Source of the DNA: Lysobacterales bacterium
GTDB taxonomy: Bacteria > Pseudomonadota > Gammaproteobacteria > Xanthomonadales > BPKI01
Assembly (NCBI GenBank): GCA_026005055.1
Contig: BPKI01000001.1
Location: 2,124,214 to 2,188,213, forward strand
Direction of reading: 5' to 3'
Length of the DNA: 64,000 bases
The notes under the pieces were generated by a model that worked only from the letters and a program-made list of their open reading frames with translations, made no database searches and was not told the DNA's origin. Shown in pieces: positions 1 to 11,578 of this stretch (its first letter is position 1; each line of letters begins with the position of its first letter). The position numbers and the translations under genes are program-made.

Positions 1-113
1 TGCACGGGCGTCCATAACTGCCAGAGCACGACGGCCGCGAGCATCAGCGCGAACACCCGCCACAGCCAGCGGATCGTGGAGGAGCGCGCCAACCAGTGTT
101 CCTTTTCGTTCAT
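1..113 (-). CDS. Small membrane protein of the Mrp cluster (N-terminus only)
   Basis: The first 37 codons of a protein cut by the left edge. Its ATG overlaps the TGA of the upstream antiporter gene (ATGA), so it continues the Mrp operon and is probably co-translated. The visible part has a charged start (MNEKEHW) followed by a hydrophobic run beginning near residue 20 that looks like a membrane helix or signal anchor. I do not recognise the family, and the full length is unknown. Only the operon position supports a role in the antiporter complex. Confidence 0.6.
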   Translation of the reverse strand, partial: MNEKEHWLARSSTIRWLWRVFALMLAAVVLWQLWTPV

Positions 114-1579
114 CGGCTCTTGCCCACCAATCCGGATTCGAGCTCGACCACCGGACCGTTGTAGAAGAAGAAGAGCAGCGTGAGCAGCGCCGTGGTCGAG
201 AGCGCTGCCACCATCGGCCAGGGCGCCTCGCCATGCGGCTTCGCAGGCGGCTGGTCTTCCTCGCGGAAGAAGGCGCGGAAAATCACGGGCAGGAAGTAGG
301 CGGCGTTGAGGCCGGTGGAGAGGGCCAGCACCGTGAGCACGAAGTAATCATCGAGCTGGAAGGCGCCGGCGATGATGTACCACTTGGAGACGAAGCCCGC
401 CGTTGGCGGCACGCCGATCATGCTGAGCGCCCCGATCGCGAAAGCGGTCATGGTGATCGGCATGCGCCGCCCGATGCCGCGCAACTGGGAAAGCTCCGTC
501 TTCTTGCTGGCGACGTAGATCGCACCCGCCGTGAAGAACAAGGTGATCTTGCCGAAGGCGTGGGCGATGATGTGCAGCGCCGCACCGATCTCGGAGAAGG
601 AGGTCAGCACCAGGGTTGCGAGCACCACGTAGCTCAGCTGCCCCACCGTCGAGTAGGCGAGCATGCGCTTGATGTTGCTCTGCCGAAGCGCCACCAGCGA
701 GGCGGCGACGATGGTGAAGCCAGCGAGATAGACGAGCATCCGCTCGGCCGGCACCTGGCCGAGCATCTCGGTGCCGAAGACGTAGAGCACGACTTTGACG
801 ATGGCGAAGACCCCCGCCTTGACCACCGCCACCGCATGCAGCAAAGCCGATACCGGCGTGGGAGCGACCATCGCCGCCGGCAACCAGCGATGCACGGGCA
901 TCACCGCCGCCTTGGCGGCGCCGAGCACGAAAAGGGCGAGCAAAAGCACGGTGATGAGCGGGTCGAGATCGCGCGGCAGAATCCCGCCCAAACGGAAATC
1001 CAGGGTGCCGGCGAGGGCGTAGGTCCAGACGATGGCCGGCAAGAGGAACACGAACGAGGTGGTGATGAGGATCATCAAATAAACGCGCGCCCCCATCCGC
1101 GCCTCCTCGTTTTCCTTGTGCGCGACCAGCGGATAGGTGGCGAGCGTGAGCACCTCGTAGAAGATGAACAAGGTGAGGAGATTGGCGGCGAAGGCGATGC
1201 CCATCGCCGCTCCCAGCGAGATCGCGAAGCAGACGTAAAAGCGGGTCTGGTGCTTCTCGTTCAGGCCCCGCATGTAGCCGATCGAGTAGACCGAGGTCAC
1301 GATCCAAAGCCCGCTGGCGAGAAGCGCGAAGAGGATCGACAGCGGCTCGGTGTGGAACGCGATCGACAAGCCCGGGAAGAGCTCGATCAGCCGGGCCTCG
1401 ATCGGTTCTCCGCGAAGGAAGGCCAGAAGGACCATCAGCACGGAGGCGAACAGCGCCCCGGAGGTGAGGAGGCTTGCGCTCTCGCGCAGGTTCGGATGGC
1501 GGCTGAGCACGGCGATGATGAGGAGCGCCCCGAGGTAAGGGATGGCCAGCGCCGCCTGAAGCCAGCTCGCGCCGCTCAT
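110..1579 (-). CDS. Mrp/NuoM-N-like proton-conducting antiporter subunit (second D-type)
   Basis: A 489-aa polytopic membrane protein of the proton-conducting family shared by MrpA/MrpD and complex I subunits NuoL/M/N. About 14 hydrophobic helices are visible. The conserved membrane charges are present: Glu142 in FIFYEVLTLATYP, Lys223 before the MPVHRWLP motif, and Lys254 in VVKAGVF. In this family these residues form the proton channel. It lies directly after a first MrpD-like gene with an ATGA overlap. Having two D-type subunits is usual in Mrp clusters where the large MrpA is split. It could be called MrpA-N-like or MrpD2; which one needs a phylogeny. ATG start. Confidence 0.88.
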   Translation of the reverse strand: MSGASWLQAALAIPYLGALLIIAVLSRHPNLRESASLLTSGALFASVLMVLLAFLRGEPIEARLIELFPGLSIAFHTEPLSILFALLASGLWIVTSVYSIGYMRGLNEKHQTRFYVCFAISLGAAMGIAFAANLLTLFIFYEVLTLATYPLVAHKENEEARMGARVYLMILITTSFVFLLPAIVWTYALAGTLDFRLGGILPRDLDPLITVLLLALFVLGAAKAAVMPVHRWLPAAMVAPTPVSALLHAVAVVKAGVFAIVKVVLYVFGTEMLGQVPAERMLVYLAGFTIVAASLVALRQSNIKRMLAYSTVGQLSYVVLATLVLTSFSEIGAALHIIAHAFGKITLFFTAGAIYVASKKTELSQLRGIGRRMPITMTAFAIGALSMIGVPPTAGFVSKWYIIAGAFQLDDYFVLTVLALSTGLNAAYFLPVIFRAFFREEDQPPAKPHGEAPWPMVAALSTTALLTLLFFFYNGPVVELESGLVGKSR

Positions 1580-3048
1580 GGCGTACCTCCGAGACTTTGG
1601 GCCGCAAGTTCGGCGAGCCCGACCGTGAGCCTGGTGTCGATGCCGAACCAGAAGTTGGCGATGACCAGCACCCAGGTCGGAATCAAGAGCGAAAGCGGCG
1701 CCTCGCAGCGTTCATCGCTCTCTCCCTTCTCGAACCAGGCGACCTCGATCACCCGCCCGATGTAGATCACGGCGAGCAGCGAGCCGATCACGATCACCGC
1801 GACGATCGGCCAGAAGCCGAGCTCGATCGCGGCGAGCACCAGATACCACTTGCTCACGAAGCCGACCGTCAGCGGCACCCCGATCAGGCTCAAACCCGCT
1901 GCCACGAAGGCCGCCATCGTCCAGGGCATCCGTCTTCCGATGCCTCGCCACTGGTGCAAACGGCTGGTGCCGACGCGATAGACCAAGGCGCCCAAGGCCA
2001 TGAACAGCGCGCCCTTCATCAGGGCGTGGTTGAACACGTGCAAAAGCGCCGCCGCCAGGCCGAGGGAGCTCGCCATGCCGATACCGAGCACCATGTAGCC
2101 GATCTGCGCGACCGAGGAGTAGGCGAGCATGCGCTTGACCTTGTTCTGACCGATCGCGACCAAGGAGGTGCTCAACAGACCCACCACCGCGAGAGGAATG
2201 AGCAGCCAGGCAAGGGGCATCTCGCGGTAGGAAAAATCGGCGCCGAAGATGCCGTAAACGAAGCGGATCAAGAGATAAACCGCCACCTTCGTGGAGGAGG
2301 CCGCAAGCAGCGCGGTGACCGCGCTCGGCGCGTAGGTGTAGGCATTGGGAAGCCAGAGGTGGAGCGGAAAGAGCGCGATCTTCATGCACAGACCGACCAC
2401 GATGAACGCAAAGGCGGTATGTGCAGCCCGCGTCTCGGCCACCTCCGGGATGCGCGCGGCGAGATCGGCCATGTTGAGGGTGCCGGTCAAGGCGTAGAGC
2501 AGGCCGATGCCGATGAGATAAAAGGTCGCGCCGACCGTGCCGATGATCAGGTAGGAGAAGGCCGCGGTGAGCGCCTTGCGATCCTTGCCGCTCGCCACCA
2601 GGGTGTAGGAGGCCAGGGAAGAGATTTCGAGGAACACGAAGACATTGAAGGCATCGCCCGTGACCGCGATCCCGAGCTGACCGGCGAGGAAAAGCAAAAG
2701 CGCGGCATAGAAGAGAGGGCTCTTTTCCTCGCCCAGCTCGCGCTTCACCGAGGGTCCGGCGAAGGGGAAAACCGCGGCCGCGACCGCGCCGATCAGCACC
2801 ATGAGCAGCGCGTTGGCGGCATCGAGGCGGTATTCGATGCCCCATGGCGGTTCCCAGCCGCCCATCGGGTAACTGAGGACCTCTCCGCCAAGCGCGCGAA
2901 GCGCGAGCGCGAGGCTTGCGGCGAACACCAACCAGGCGATGCCGGTGGCGAGCAGCCACGGCTTGCGCCCCGGCGGCAGCAGCACCGCCACCGCCGCGGC
3001 GAGCAGTGGCAGAACCACAGGCAGCGCCACGAGATTGTGCGCGATCAT
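1576..3048 (-). CDS. mrpD: Na+(K+)/H+ antiporter subunit D
   Basis: A 490-aa membrane protein, the core proton-translocating subunit of a Mrp-type monovalent cation/proton antiporter in the inner membrane. Family residues are in place: Glu141 in FVFLEISSLASY, Lys223 before LFPLHLWLPNA, and Lys254 in SSTKVAVYLL. The helix pattern matches MrpD and NuoN. It overlaps mrpC upstream and the second D-type gene downstream by ATGA. A NuoN-type assignment is unlikely because the neighbours are mrpC, B, G, F and E. The transported ion (Na+, K+ or Li+) cannot be read from the sequence. Confidence 0.92.
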   Translation of the reverse strand: MIAHNLVALPVVLPLLAAAVAVLLPPGRKPWLLATGIAWLVFAASLALALRALGGEVLSYPMGGWEPPWGIEYRLDAANALLMVLIGAVAAAVFPFAGPSVKRELGEEKSPLFYAALLLFLAGQLGIAVTGDAFNVFVFLEISSLASYTLVASGKDRKALTAAFSYLIIGTVGATFYLIGIGLLYALTGTLNMADLAARIPEVAETRAAHTAFAFIVVGLCMKIALFPLHLWLPNAYTYAPSAVTALLAASSTKVAVYLLIRFVYGIFGADFSYREMPLAWLLIPLAVVGLLSTSLVAIGQNKVKRMLAYSSVAQIGYMVLGIGMASSLGLAAALLHVFNHALMKGALFMALGALVYRVGTSRLHQWRGIGRRMPWTMAAFVAAGLSLIGVPLTVGFVSKWYLVLAAIELGFWPIVAVIVIGSLLAVIYIGRVIEVAWFEKGESDERCEAPLSLLIPTWVLVIANFWFGIDTRLTVGLAELAAQSLGGTP

Positions 3049-3401
3049 CCCTCGGCGTCCTCCTTGAGCCGAATCTCGTCCTCCTCCACCGTGCCGAAGG
3101 CCTCGCGGATGCGGACCACGAGCGCGAGGCCGAGCGCGAGGGTAGCCACACCGACCACGATCGCAGTCAGAATCAGCACGTGCGGCAACGGGTTGCTATA
3201 GAGCGTCACGCCTTCGGTGAGGATCGGCACGCTACCGCCTGAGACGTAGCCGATGCTGATGTAGAGCATGAACACGGACACCTGGAAAATGCCGAGCCCG
3301 ATCAGCTTCTTCACCAGGTTGTCGCGGGCGATGACGGTGTAGAAGCCGAGCATCATCAGCACCACGACCACGATGTAGTTGTAGTGGCCGAGCAGGTTCA
3401 C
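3045..3401 (-). CDS. mrpC: Na+(K+)/H+ antiporter subunit C (NuoK-like)
   Basis: A 118-aa protein with three hydrophobic helices, the size and layout of MrpC and its complex I relative NuoK. The helical part holds the typical LIGLGIFQ and DPLPHVLILTAIVV-like region (seen here as NPLPHVLILTAIVV). Such subunits pack against the D-type antiporter subunit and help shape the ion path. The start is GTG and overlaps the mrpB stop (GTGA). The C-terminal tail is acidic and probably cytoplasmic. Family and context agree. Confidence 0.92.
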   Translation of the reverse strand: MNLLGHYNYIVVVVLMMLGFYTVIARDNLVKKLIGLGIFQVSVFMLYISIGYVSGGSVPILTEGVTLYSNPLPHVLILTAIVVGVATLALGLALVVRIREAFGTVEEDEIRLKEDAEG

Positions 3402-3826
3402 TGCGCCTCCGGCTTCTGCCGCCCCGCGAATGCGTAGAAGATGAGCAGCATCACGGAGGCGACGGTGAAAAGCACACCGAGCTCGATCAGGATGATGCCC
3501 AAGTGCTGGCCCTTGACCGGATCCGCGGCGAGCACGCCGTAGTGCAGGAATTCCCCGCCGAAGAGCATGCCCGCCACCCCGGTCCCGCCATAGAGCAGCA
3601 CGCCGCCGGCGGCGATCGCTTTCAATACGCCCGGCCGAGCGATCGGGCGCGTCTTGTTGAGCCCGAAGATCAGGGCATGGAGGATGAAGGCCGAGGCCAC
3701 CAGCACGCCCGCCTGGAAGCCGCCTCCCGGGCTCACCTCACCATGGAAGTGCACATAAAGCCCATAGACCAGGATCAGAGGGATCAGGAATTTGGCGACG
3801 ACCCTGAGGATCAGGTGATGGCTCAT
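3398..3826 (-). CDS. mrpB: Na+(K+)/H+ antiporter subunit B
   Basis: A 142-aa protein with four predicted membrane helices, matching the MnhB/MrpB family. The signature HGEVSPGGGFQAG segment near residues 28-40 is clear. MrpB is a small accessory subunit of the antiporter and is needed for assembly and activity in studied systems. The ATG overlaps the stop of the upstream DUF4040 gene (ATGA) and the gene ends in a GTGA overlap with mrpC, so it sits in the middle of a coupled operon. Confidence 0.93.
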   Translation of the reverse strand: MSHHLILRVVAKFLIPLILVYGLYVHFHGEVSPGGGFQAGVLVASAFILHALIFGLNKTRPIARPGVLKAIAAGGVLLYGGTGVAGMLFGGEFLHYGVLAADPVKGQHLGIILIELGVLFTVASVMLLIFYAFAGRQKPEAQ

Positions 3827-4374
3827 AGACCCCGCTCCTTGCGCTGCCGATGGCGCTTGCGCCCGCCGAGGAGGAGCATCACGCCCACGCCCGCGGCGAA
3901 GATCACCACCACCTCGCCGAAGGTATCGAAGCCGCGGTAGCTTGCCAGCACCGACGCGACCACGTTGGGGATGCCGATCTCCTCCCCACTTTTTTCGAGG
4001 TACCGCGGCACGACGTGGTGGTTGGGAGGGTTGGCCGGATCCCCGAAAGGCGGCAGATCGAAGGTGCCCCAGATGAGGGAGGCACCGGTCACCACCACGA
4101 TCGCGAGCGGCAGGAAGTTCGATCGCCGCCGCGCTCGTTCCTCGGTACCGATCAGCGAAAGTGCCGCGACCAGCAGGACCGTGGACACCCCCGCACCCAC
4201 CGCCGCCTCGGTGAAGGCGACGTCAGCGGCATCCATGATCAGGAACAAACCTGCCGAGAGCAGGCTGAACATGCCAAAGAGCATGGCGCCGGCGAAGAGG
4301 TCGCGCCCGCGCGCGACCGCAAGGGCGACCACGATCAGGAAGGCAAAGAGGACGACGTCGATCAGGCTATCCAT
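3823..4374 (-). CDS. DUF4040/MbhD-type subunit (MrpA C-terminal equivalent)
   Basis: A 183-aa membrane protein. Residues 1-80 match the DUF4040 (MbhD-like) domain, with FTEAAVGAGVST as the key segment; later helices resemble the MrpB-like end of MrpA. In two-piece systems this protein supplies what the C-terminal third of the large MrpA does in Bacillus. I place the start at the ATG opening MDSLIDVV, which overlaps mrpG by 8 bp; a longer in-frame reading adds 21 polar residues with no membrane character. A separate gene here shows that MrpA is split in this cluster. Confidence 0.85.
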   Translation of the reverse strand: MDSLIDVVLFAFLIVVALAVARGRDLFAGAMLFGMFSLLSAGLFLIMDAADVAFTEAAVGAGVSTVLLVAALSLIGTEERARRRSNFLPLAIVVVTGASLIWGTFDLPPFGDPANPPNHHVVPRYLEKSGEEIGIPNVVASVLASYRGFDTFGEVVVIFAAGVGVMLLLGGRKRHRQRKERGL

Positions 4375-4684
4375 GCGGATCCTCCCGCCGCTTCCAGGGT
4401 TTGAGCCCACCGTGCAAGGCCGCTTTGGCGAGCGCATGGCTGGCGGTTGGGCTGGTGAAAAGCACGAAGAAGAAGATCAAGGCGAGCTTGAGCGTGGCCT
4501 GCCAGTCGCCGAAAAGGCAGGCAAGCCCGCTCAAGAACAGACCGGTGGCCAGAGTGTCGGTGACGCCAGCCGCATGCAGGCGGGTGAAAAAGTCCGGAAA
4601 GCGCAGTACGCCGATGCCTCCCACCAATCCGAGGAGCGCGCCGAGGACCAGCAAGATCACCCCGAGCCACTCGATGCCACTCAT
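4367..4684 (-). CDS. mrpG: Na+(K+)/H+ antiporter subunit G
   Basis: A 105-aa protein with three hydrophobic helices. It carries the MnhG/MrpG signature: a first helix followed by GVLRFPDFFTRLHAAGVTDT at residues 25-44, then two more helices and a short basic tail. MrpG is an essential small subunit of the antiporter. It overlaps mrpF (ATGA) upstream and the DUF4040 gene downstream. Confidence 0.93.
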   Translation of the reverse strand: MSGIEWLGVILLVLGALLGLVGGIGVLRFPDFFTRLHAAGVTDTLATGLFLSGLACLFGDWQATLKLALIFFFVLFTSPTASHALAKAALHGGLKPWKRREDPHG

Positions 4685-4980
4685 CCCTCGTCTCCCTCTT
4701 CCGCGTGCGGATGGCCGAGGCTTCCGTATTCGAAGTATTTGAGGACCGCGATCACCCCGATGAAGTTGATCAAGGCATAGAGAAGCGCGATGTCGAGGTA
4801 ATCGCTGCGCCCTGAACGCGCGGCGAGCAGGGCGATGAGGAGCACGGTCTTGGTCCCGAACATGTTGACCGCGAGGATGCGGTCATACACCGTCGGCCCG
4901 AGCAACCCGCGCGCGAGCGCCATCGCCATGGTCGCCAGCACCGCGAGGCCGACGAGAAGCAAAACCGAAGCGATGCTCAC
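4681..4980 (-). CDS. mrpF: Na+(K+)/H+ antiporter subunit F
   Basis: A 99-aa protein with three membrane helices of the MrpF/PhaF family. The RGLLGPTVYDRILAVN segment (residues 24-39), with its conserved Pro and Asp-Arg, is diagnostic. In some species MrpF homologues also transport bile acids, but here the operon points to the antiporter. The start is GTG and overlaps the mrpE stop (GTGA). Confidence 0.93.
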   Translation of the reverse strand: MSIASVLLLVGLAVLATMAMALARGLLGPTVYDRILAVNMFGTKTVLLIALLAARSGRSDYLDIALLYALINFIGVIAVLKYFEYGSLGHPHAEEGDEG

Positions 4981-5456
4981 CGCCCCTCCTCCACGTCGCG
5001 GGGGATGCGGCGATCCATGACCCCCGAGGCCGCCTCCTCTGCGATTTCGCGGGTCAGGCCGTGCACGCGGAAGCGCGACCCCTGGATGTCGAGGGTCACC
5101 GTCCCGGGCGTGAGCGTGATCGAGTTGCCGAGGATCACCTTGCCGAGGTCCGAGCTCTGCTGCGATTCGAACTCCACCACCGTGGGCGTGATCGCCAAGC
5201 GGGGTCTGAGGATCTCACGGACCACTTGCGTGTTGGCGATCACGATGTCGCGGATCAGCAGAATCCAGAAGCGGATGAGCCCCCCGCTGATGTGAATGGG
5301 ATGGCTCTCGCGATCGACGATGTCCATGCGCAGCGCAGTCCACAGGGCGAAGCCCACGCTCACGGCGCCGAGCAGCAGGAACAAGGGGTCGAGCTTGCCG
5401 GAAAGGCCGAGCCAGAGCGCGGCTAGCACCAAGCCGAGACTGACCTTGTGCTTCAT
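4977..5456 (-). CDS. mrpE: Na+(K+)/H+ antiporter subunit E
   Basis: A 159-aa protein of the MnhE family. Two N-terminal hydrophobic segments are followed by a conserved soluble part with NSITLTPGTVTLDI, typical of MrpE. First gene of the Mrp operon. Two starts are possible: the ATG opening MKHKVSLG, chosen here because the membrane segment begins right after it, or an in-frame ATG 7 codons upstream at 5477. Neither has a good ribosome-binding site, and a GC hairpin lies just before the upstream one. The role follows from family and operon. Confidence 0.88.
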   Translation of the reverse strand: MKHKVSLGLVLAALWLGLSGKLDPLFLLLGAVSVGFALWTALRMDIVDRESHPIHISGGLIRFWILLIRDIVIANTQVVREILRPRLAITPTVVEFESQQSSDLGKVILGNSITLTPGTVTLDIQGSRFRVHGLTREIAEEAASGVMDRRIPRDVEEGR

Positions 5457-5477
5457 CGCGAAGGAACCGGGAACCAT

Positions 5478-5493
5478 CGCCCCGAAGGGGGCG
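5478..5493 (-). promoter_or_regulatory. GC hairpin in the mrp operon leader
   Basis: On the minus strand the leader reads CGCCCC, CTTC, GGGGCG: a perfect 6-bp stem with a CTTC loop ending just before the upstream candidate start of mrpE. It could hide the start region or mark the 5' end of the transcript. It is not a terminator because no T-run follows. Confidence 0.4.
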
Positions 5494-5497
5494 ACGC

Positions 5498-5526
5498 ATG
5501 ATACCAGGGCGATTTTCCGCGGTCAT
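5498..5526 (-). promoter_or_regulatory. Candidate sigma70 promoter of the mrp operon
   Basis: On the minus strand, ATGACC (-35-like, 4 of 6) is followed after exactly 17 bp by TATCAT (-10-like, 5 of 6). Transcription would start near 5491, just upstream of mrpE. It lies in the only gap between the divergent mrp operon and exoD. The match is by eye. Confidence 0.5.
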
Positions 5527-5531
5527 CCGTT

Positions 5532-6170
5532 ATGCTGGCGCACTTCCTGACCATGCGCCTGCGATTCCATATCCCCGACGACGGCGCCCCGGGAACGCGA
5601 AGGCTTCTCGATGCGCTGGTCGAGCACGCGCCCGAGGAAGGTTGGTTGCTCGGGGACATCCTCGCGCACGTGCGTCAGCGCGCCTACGGCATGGCCACCC
5701 TGATCGCCACCCTGCCCGCCTTCCTGCCGATTCCGATCGGCGCGGGCACGGTGGGACTGCTGATTGCCCTGTTCGGCTTACAGATGATGCTGGCCCGGAG
5801 CGCCCCCTGGGTTCCGGCGGCCATCGCGGCGAGGAGGGTTCCCGCCGAGCGGCTGCGCCGTTTCGTCGAGCGCGCAGACCGCTGGCTCGACCGCCTCGAA
5901 AAGGTCTGCCGCCCTCGCTGGCTCTTCCTGACCGAAGGGATCGGGCTGCGGATCAGCGGCTTGATGCTCTCCGTCATGGGGCTGCTCCTCGCCCTCCCGC
6001 TGCCGCTCACCAACTATCCCTTCGCGTTGATCATGCTCCTTTACGCGGTGGCGCTGATCGAGCGCGACGGCCGCCTGATCCTCATCGCTTGGATACTGAT
6101 CGCCGCAATCGCGATCACCCTCGCCCTCCTCGGCGGCCAGGCTTTCAAGATCCTCATGAGTTGGCTCTGA
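5532..6170 (+). CDS. exoD: ExoD family membrane protein
   Basis: A 212-aa protein of the ExoD family, first described in Rhizobium as needed for exopolysaccharide production and alkali tolerance; its biochemical role is unsettled. Visible features are a short cytoplasmic N-terminus, a hydrophobic segment with LPIPIGAGTVG near residue 70, and three hydrophobic stretches in the C-terminal half. A second ATG 7 codons in (5553) is equally possible; neither has a clear ribosome-binding site. It diverges from the mrp operon. Since ExoD has been linked to alkaline pH in rhizobia, sharing an upstream region with Mrp genes is suggestive, but that is inference. Confidence 0.82.
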   Translation: MLAHFLTMRLRFHIPDDGAPGTRRLLDALVEHAPEEGWLLGDILAHVRQRAYGMATLIATLPAFLPIPIGAGTVGLLIALFGLQMMLARSAPWVPAAIAARRVPAERLRRFVERADRWLDRLEKVCRPRWLFLTEGIGLRISGLMLSVMGLLLALPLPLTNYPFALIMLLYAVALIERDGRLILIAWILIAAIAITLALLGGQAFKILMSWL

Positions 6171-6173
6171 GGA

Positions 6174-7118
6174 TCAGGGCCGTCGCGCGAGATCGCTCTC
6201 ATCGCGCATCTTCGGCATGAGGTCCTGCTTGCTCACCCCGAGCTTGAGCAAGATCGGCGCCGCGAAAAGGATCGAGGAATAGGTTCCCACGACGATCCCG
6301 ATGATCAGGGTCAGGGAGAAGCCTTCGAGCGCCGGACCGCCCGCGAGATAAAGCGCCACCACCGCGAGCAGAGTGAGGAACGACGTGATCAAGGTGCGCG
6401 CCAGGGTCTGATTGATCGCCTGATTGATCACTTCCTCGGGAGTCTGCTTGCGGCTGCTGCGGAAAAGCTCGCGGATACGATCGAAGACGACGATGGTGTC
6501 GTTGATCGAATAACCGATGACCGCGAGCAAGGCCGCGAGCACGGTGAGGTCGATCTCCTTGCCGAGCAGCGCCAGGAGACCAACAGTGATGACGGCGTCG
6601 TGGACCTCCGCCGCGACCGCCGCGAGGGCGAAACGCCATTCGAAGCGGGCGGCGATGTAGATCAAGAGCCCCACGATCACGACGAAGATCGCCACCACCC
6701 CGTCCTCGGCGAGCTCGCGGCCGATCTGGGGCCCCACGAACTCGACCCGCATCAGCTCCGATTTCAGGCCGCCTTCCGCCAAAAGATCGCGAATCCGCGT
6801 GCCGAGCTGCTGGTCGGTCGCCTCGCCCTCGCGCGGCGCGAGCCTGACTACGATGTCGTTGGCCGCTCCGAAGGTCTGCACCAAAGCGTCCTCGAAACCC
6901 GCCTCGGCGAGGCGGCGACGCACCTCCCCGATCTCCACCGCCTGCTCGAACTTGAGCTCGACCATCGTGCCGCCGGTGAAGTCGAGGCCGAAGCGCAGTC
7001 CCGGATAGACGAGGGAGAGCGCGGCGCCGAGCATGGCGGCGAGCGAGATCCACAGCGTCGCGCGCCCCCAACGGCTGAAGGGCAATCGCGTGGTGAGCGG
7101 GTCGAAGATCTGCCACAT
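6174..7118 (-). CDS. secF: Protein translocase subunit SecF
   Basis: A 314-aa inner-membrane protein of the SecD/SecF export family. SecDF uses the proton gradient to complete protein export through SecYEG. One N-terminal helix, a periplasmic domain (about residues 35-130) opening with FGLDFTGGTMVEL, then five C-terminal helices with the conserved GYSINDTIVVFDRIRE segment. Length matches E. coli SecF (323 aa). A GAGGA ribosome-binding site precedes the ATG. It follows secD by 10 bp and ends 3 bp from the convergent exoD stop. Confidence 0.97.
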   Translation of the reverse strand: MWQIFDPLTTRLPFSRWGRATLWISLAAMLGAALSLVYPGLRFGLDFTGGTMVELKFEQAVEIGEVRRRLAEAGFEDALVQTFGAANDIVVRLAPREGEATDQQLGTRIRDLLAEGGLKSELMRVEFVGPQIGRELAEDGVVAIFVVIVGLLIYIAARFEWRFALAAVAAEVHDAVITVGLLALLGKEIDLTVLAALLAVIGYSINDTIVVFDRIRELFRSSRKQTPEEVINQAINQTLARTLITSFLTLLAVVALYLAGGPALEGFSLTLIIGIVVGTYSSILFAAPILLKLGVSKQDLMPKMRDESDLARRP

Positions 7119-7128
7119 GTCGCGTTCC

Positions 7129-8994
<1,866 letters not shown>

Positions 8995-9034
8995 GAGCCC
9001 TCCGAGCGCGATTGAGGAAATCGCGACCGACGCT

Positions 9035-9367
9035 TCAATCACCCTTCAACGTGCCCTTGGGCAGGACTGCGGCGACCGCGAACTTCTGCACCTTCACCCT
9101 CACGCCTTGCGCGATCTCGAGCGAGAGAAAGGAATCCCCCACCTCCTCGATCCGTCCCGCGAGACCTCCCTGGGTGACCACCTCATCGCCCCTCTGGAGC
9201 GACTCCACCATGGCGCGATGCTCGCGCTGCCGCTTCATCTGCGGACGGATGGCGATGAAGTAGAAGATCAGGAAGAAGATCACGAGCAGCACGAGCGGCT
9301 GCATCAGACTGGGTTGCGGCGACGCCCCTGGGGACTGAGCGAGAGCCGGCGGGATCAGGGAGAGCAT
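9035..9367 (-). CDS. yajC: Preprotein translocase subunit YajC
   Basis: A 110-aa protein with one membrane helix (about residues 24-42), then the YajC motif IRPQMKRQREH and a small cytoplasmic domain with GDEVVTQGGLAGRI. YajC joins SecDF in the export holocomplex. The position between tgt and secD is the standard order. Its 3' end is separated from the chosen secD start by 40 bp. Confidence 0.95.
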   Translation of the reverse strand: MLSLIPPALAQSPGASPQPSLMQPLVLLVIFFLIFYFIAIRPQMKRQREHRAMVESLQRGDEVVTQGGLAGRIEEVGDSFLSLEIAQGVRVKVQKFAVAAVLPKGTLKGD

Positions 9368-9377
9368 GGAAACCCCT

Positions 9378-9407
9378 CGTTCATCTCGTCGCTTTTCGAC
9401 ATGAACG
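9378..9407 (-). repeat. Bulged hairpin between tgt and yajC
   Basis: Perfect 7-bp arms (CGTTCAT and ATGAACG) enclose a second 4-bp stem (GTCG/CGAC) with a T-rich loop and a 3-nt bulge. It lies between the tgt stop and the yajC ribosome-binding site. No T-run follows, so it is more likely a processing or stability element than a terminator. Confidence 0.45.
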
Positions 9408-9412
9408 TTCGA

Positions 9413-11556
<2,144 letters not shown>

Positions 11557-11578
11557 GACCGAACCCGAGGGCCGCGCA

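Noticed and set aside
233..1765. A 510-codon open frame on the plus strand opposite the mrp genes
   Set aside because: Complement of membrane-protein codons gives an all-charged product with no family; the antiporter genes explain the region.
11557..11578. A preQ1 riboswitch ahead of queA
   Set aside because: Only 22 bp separate rlmL and queA, too short for any known preQ1 aptamer.
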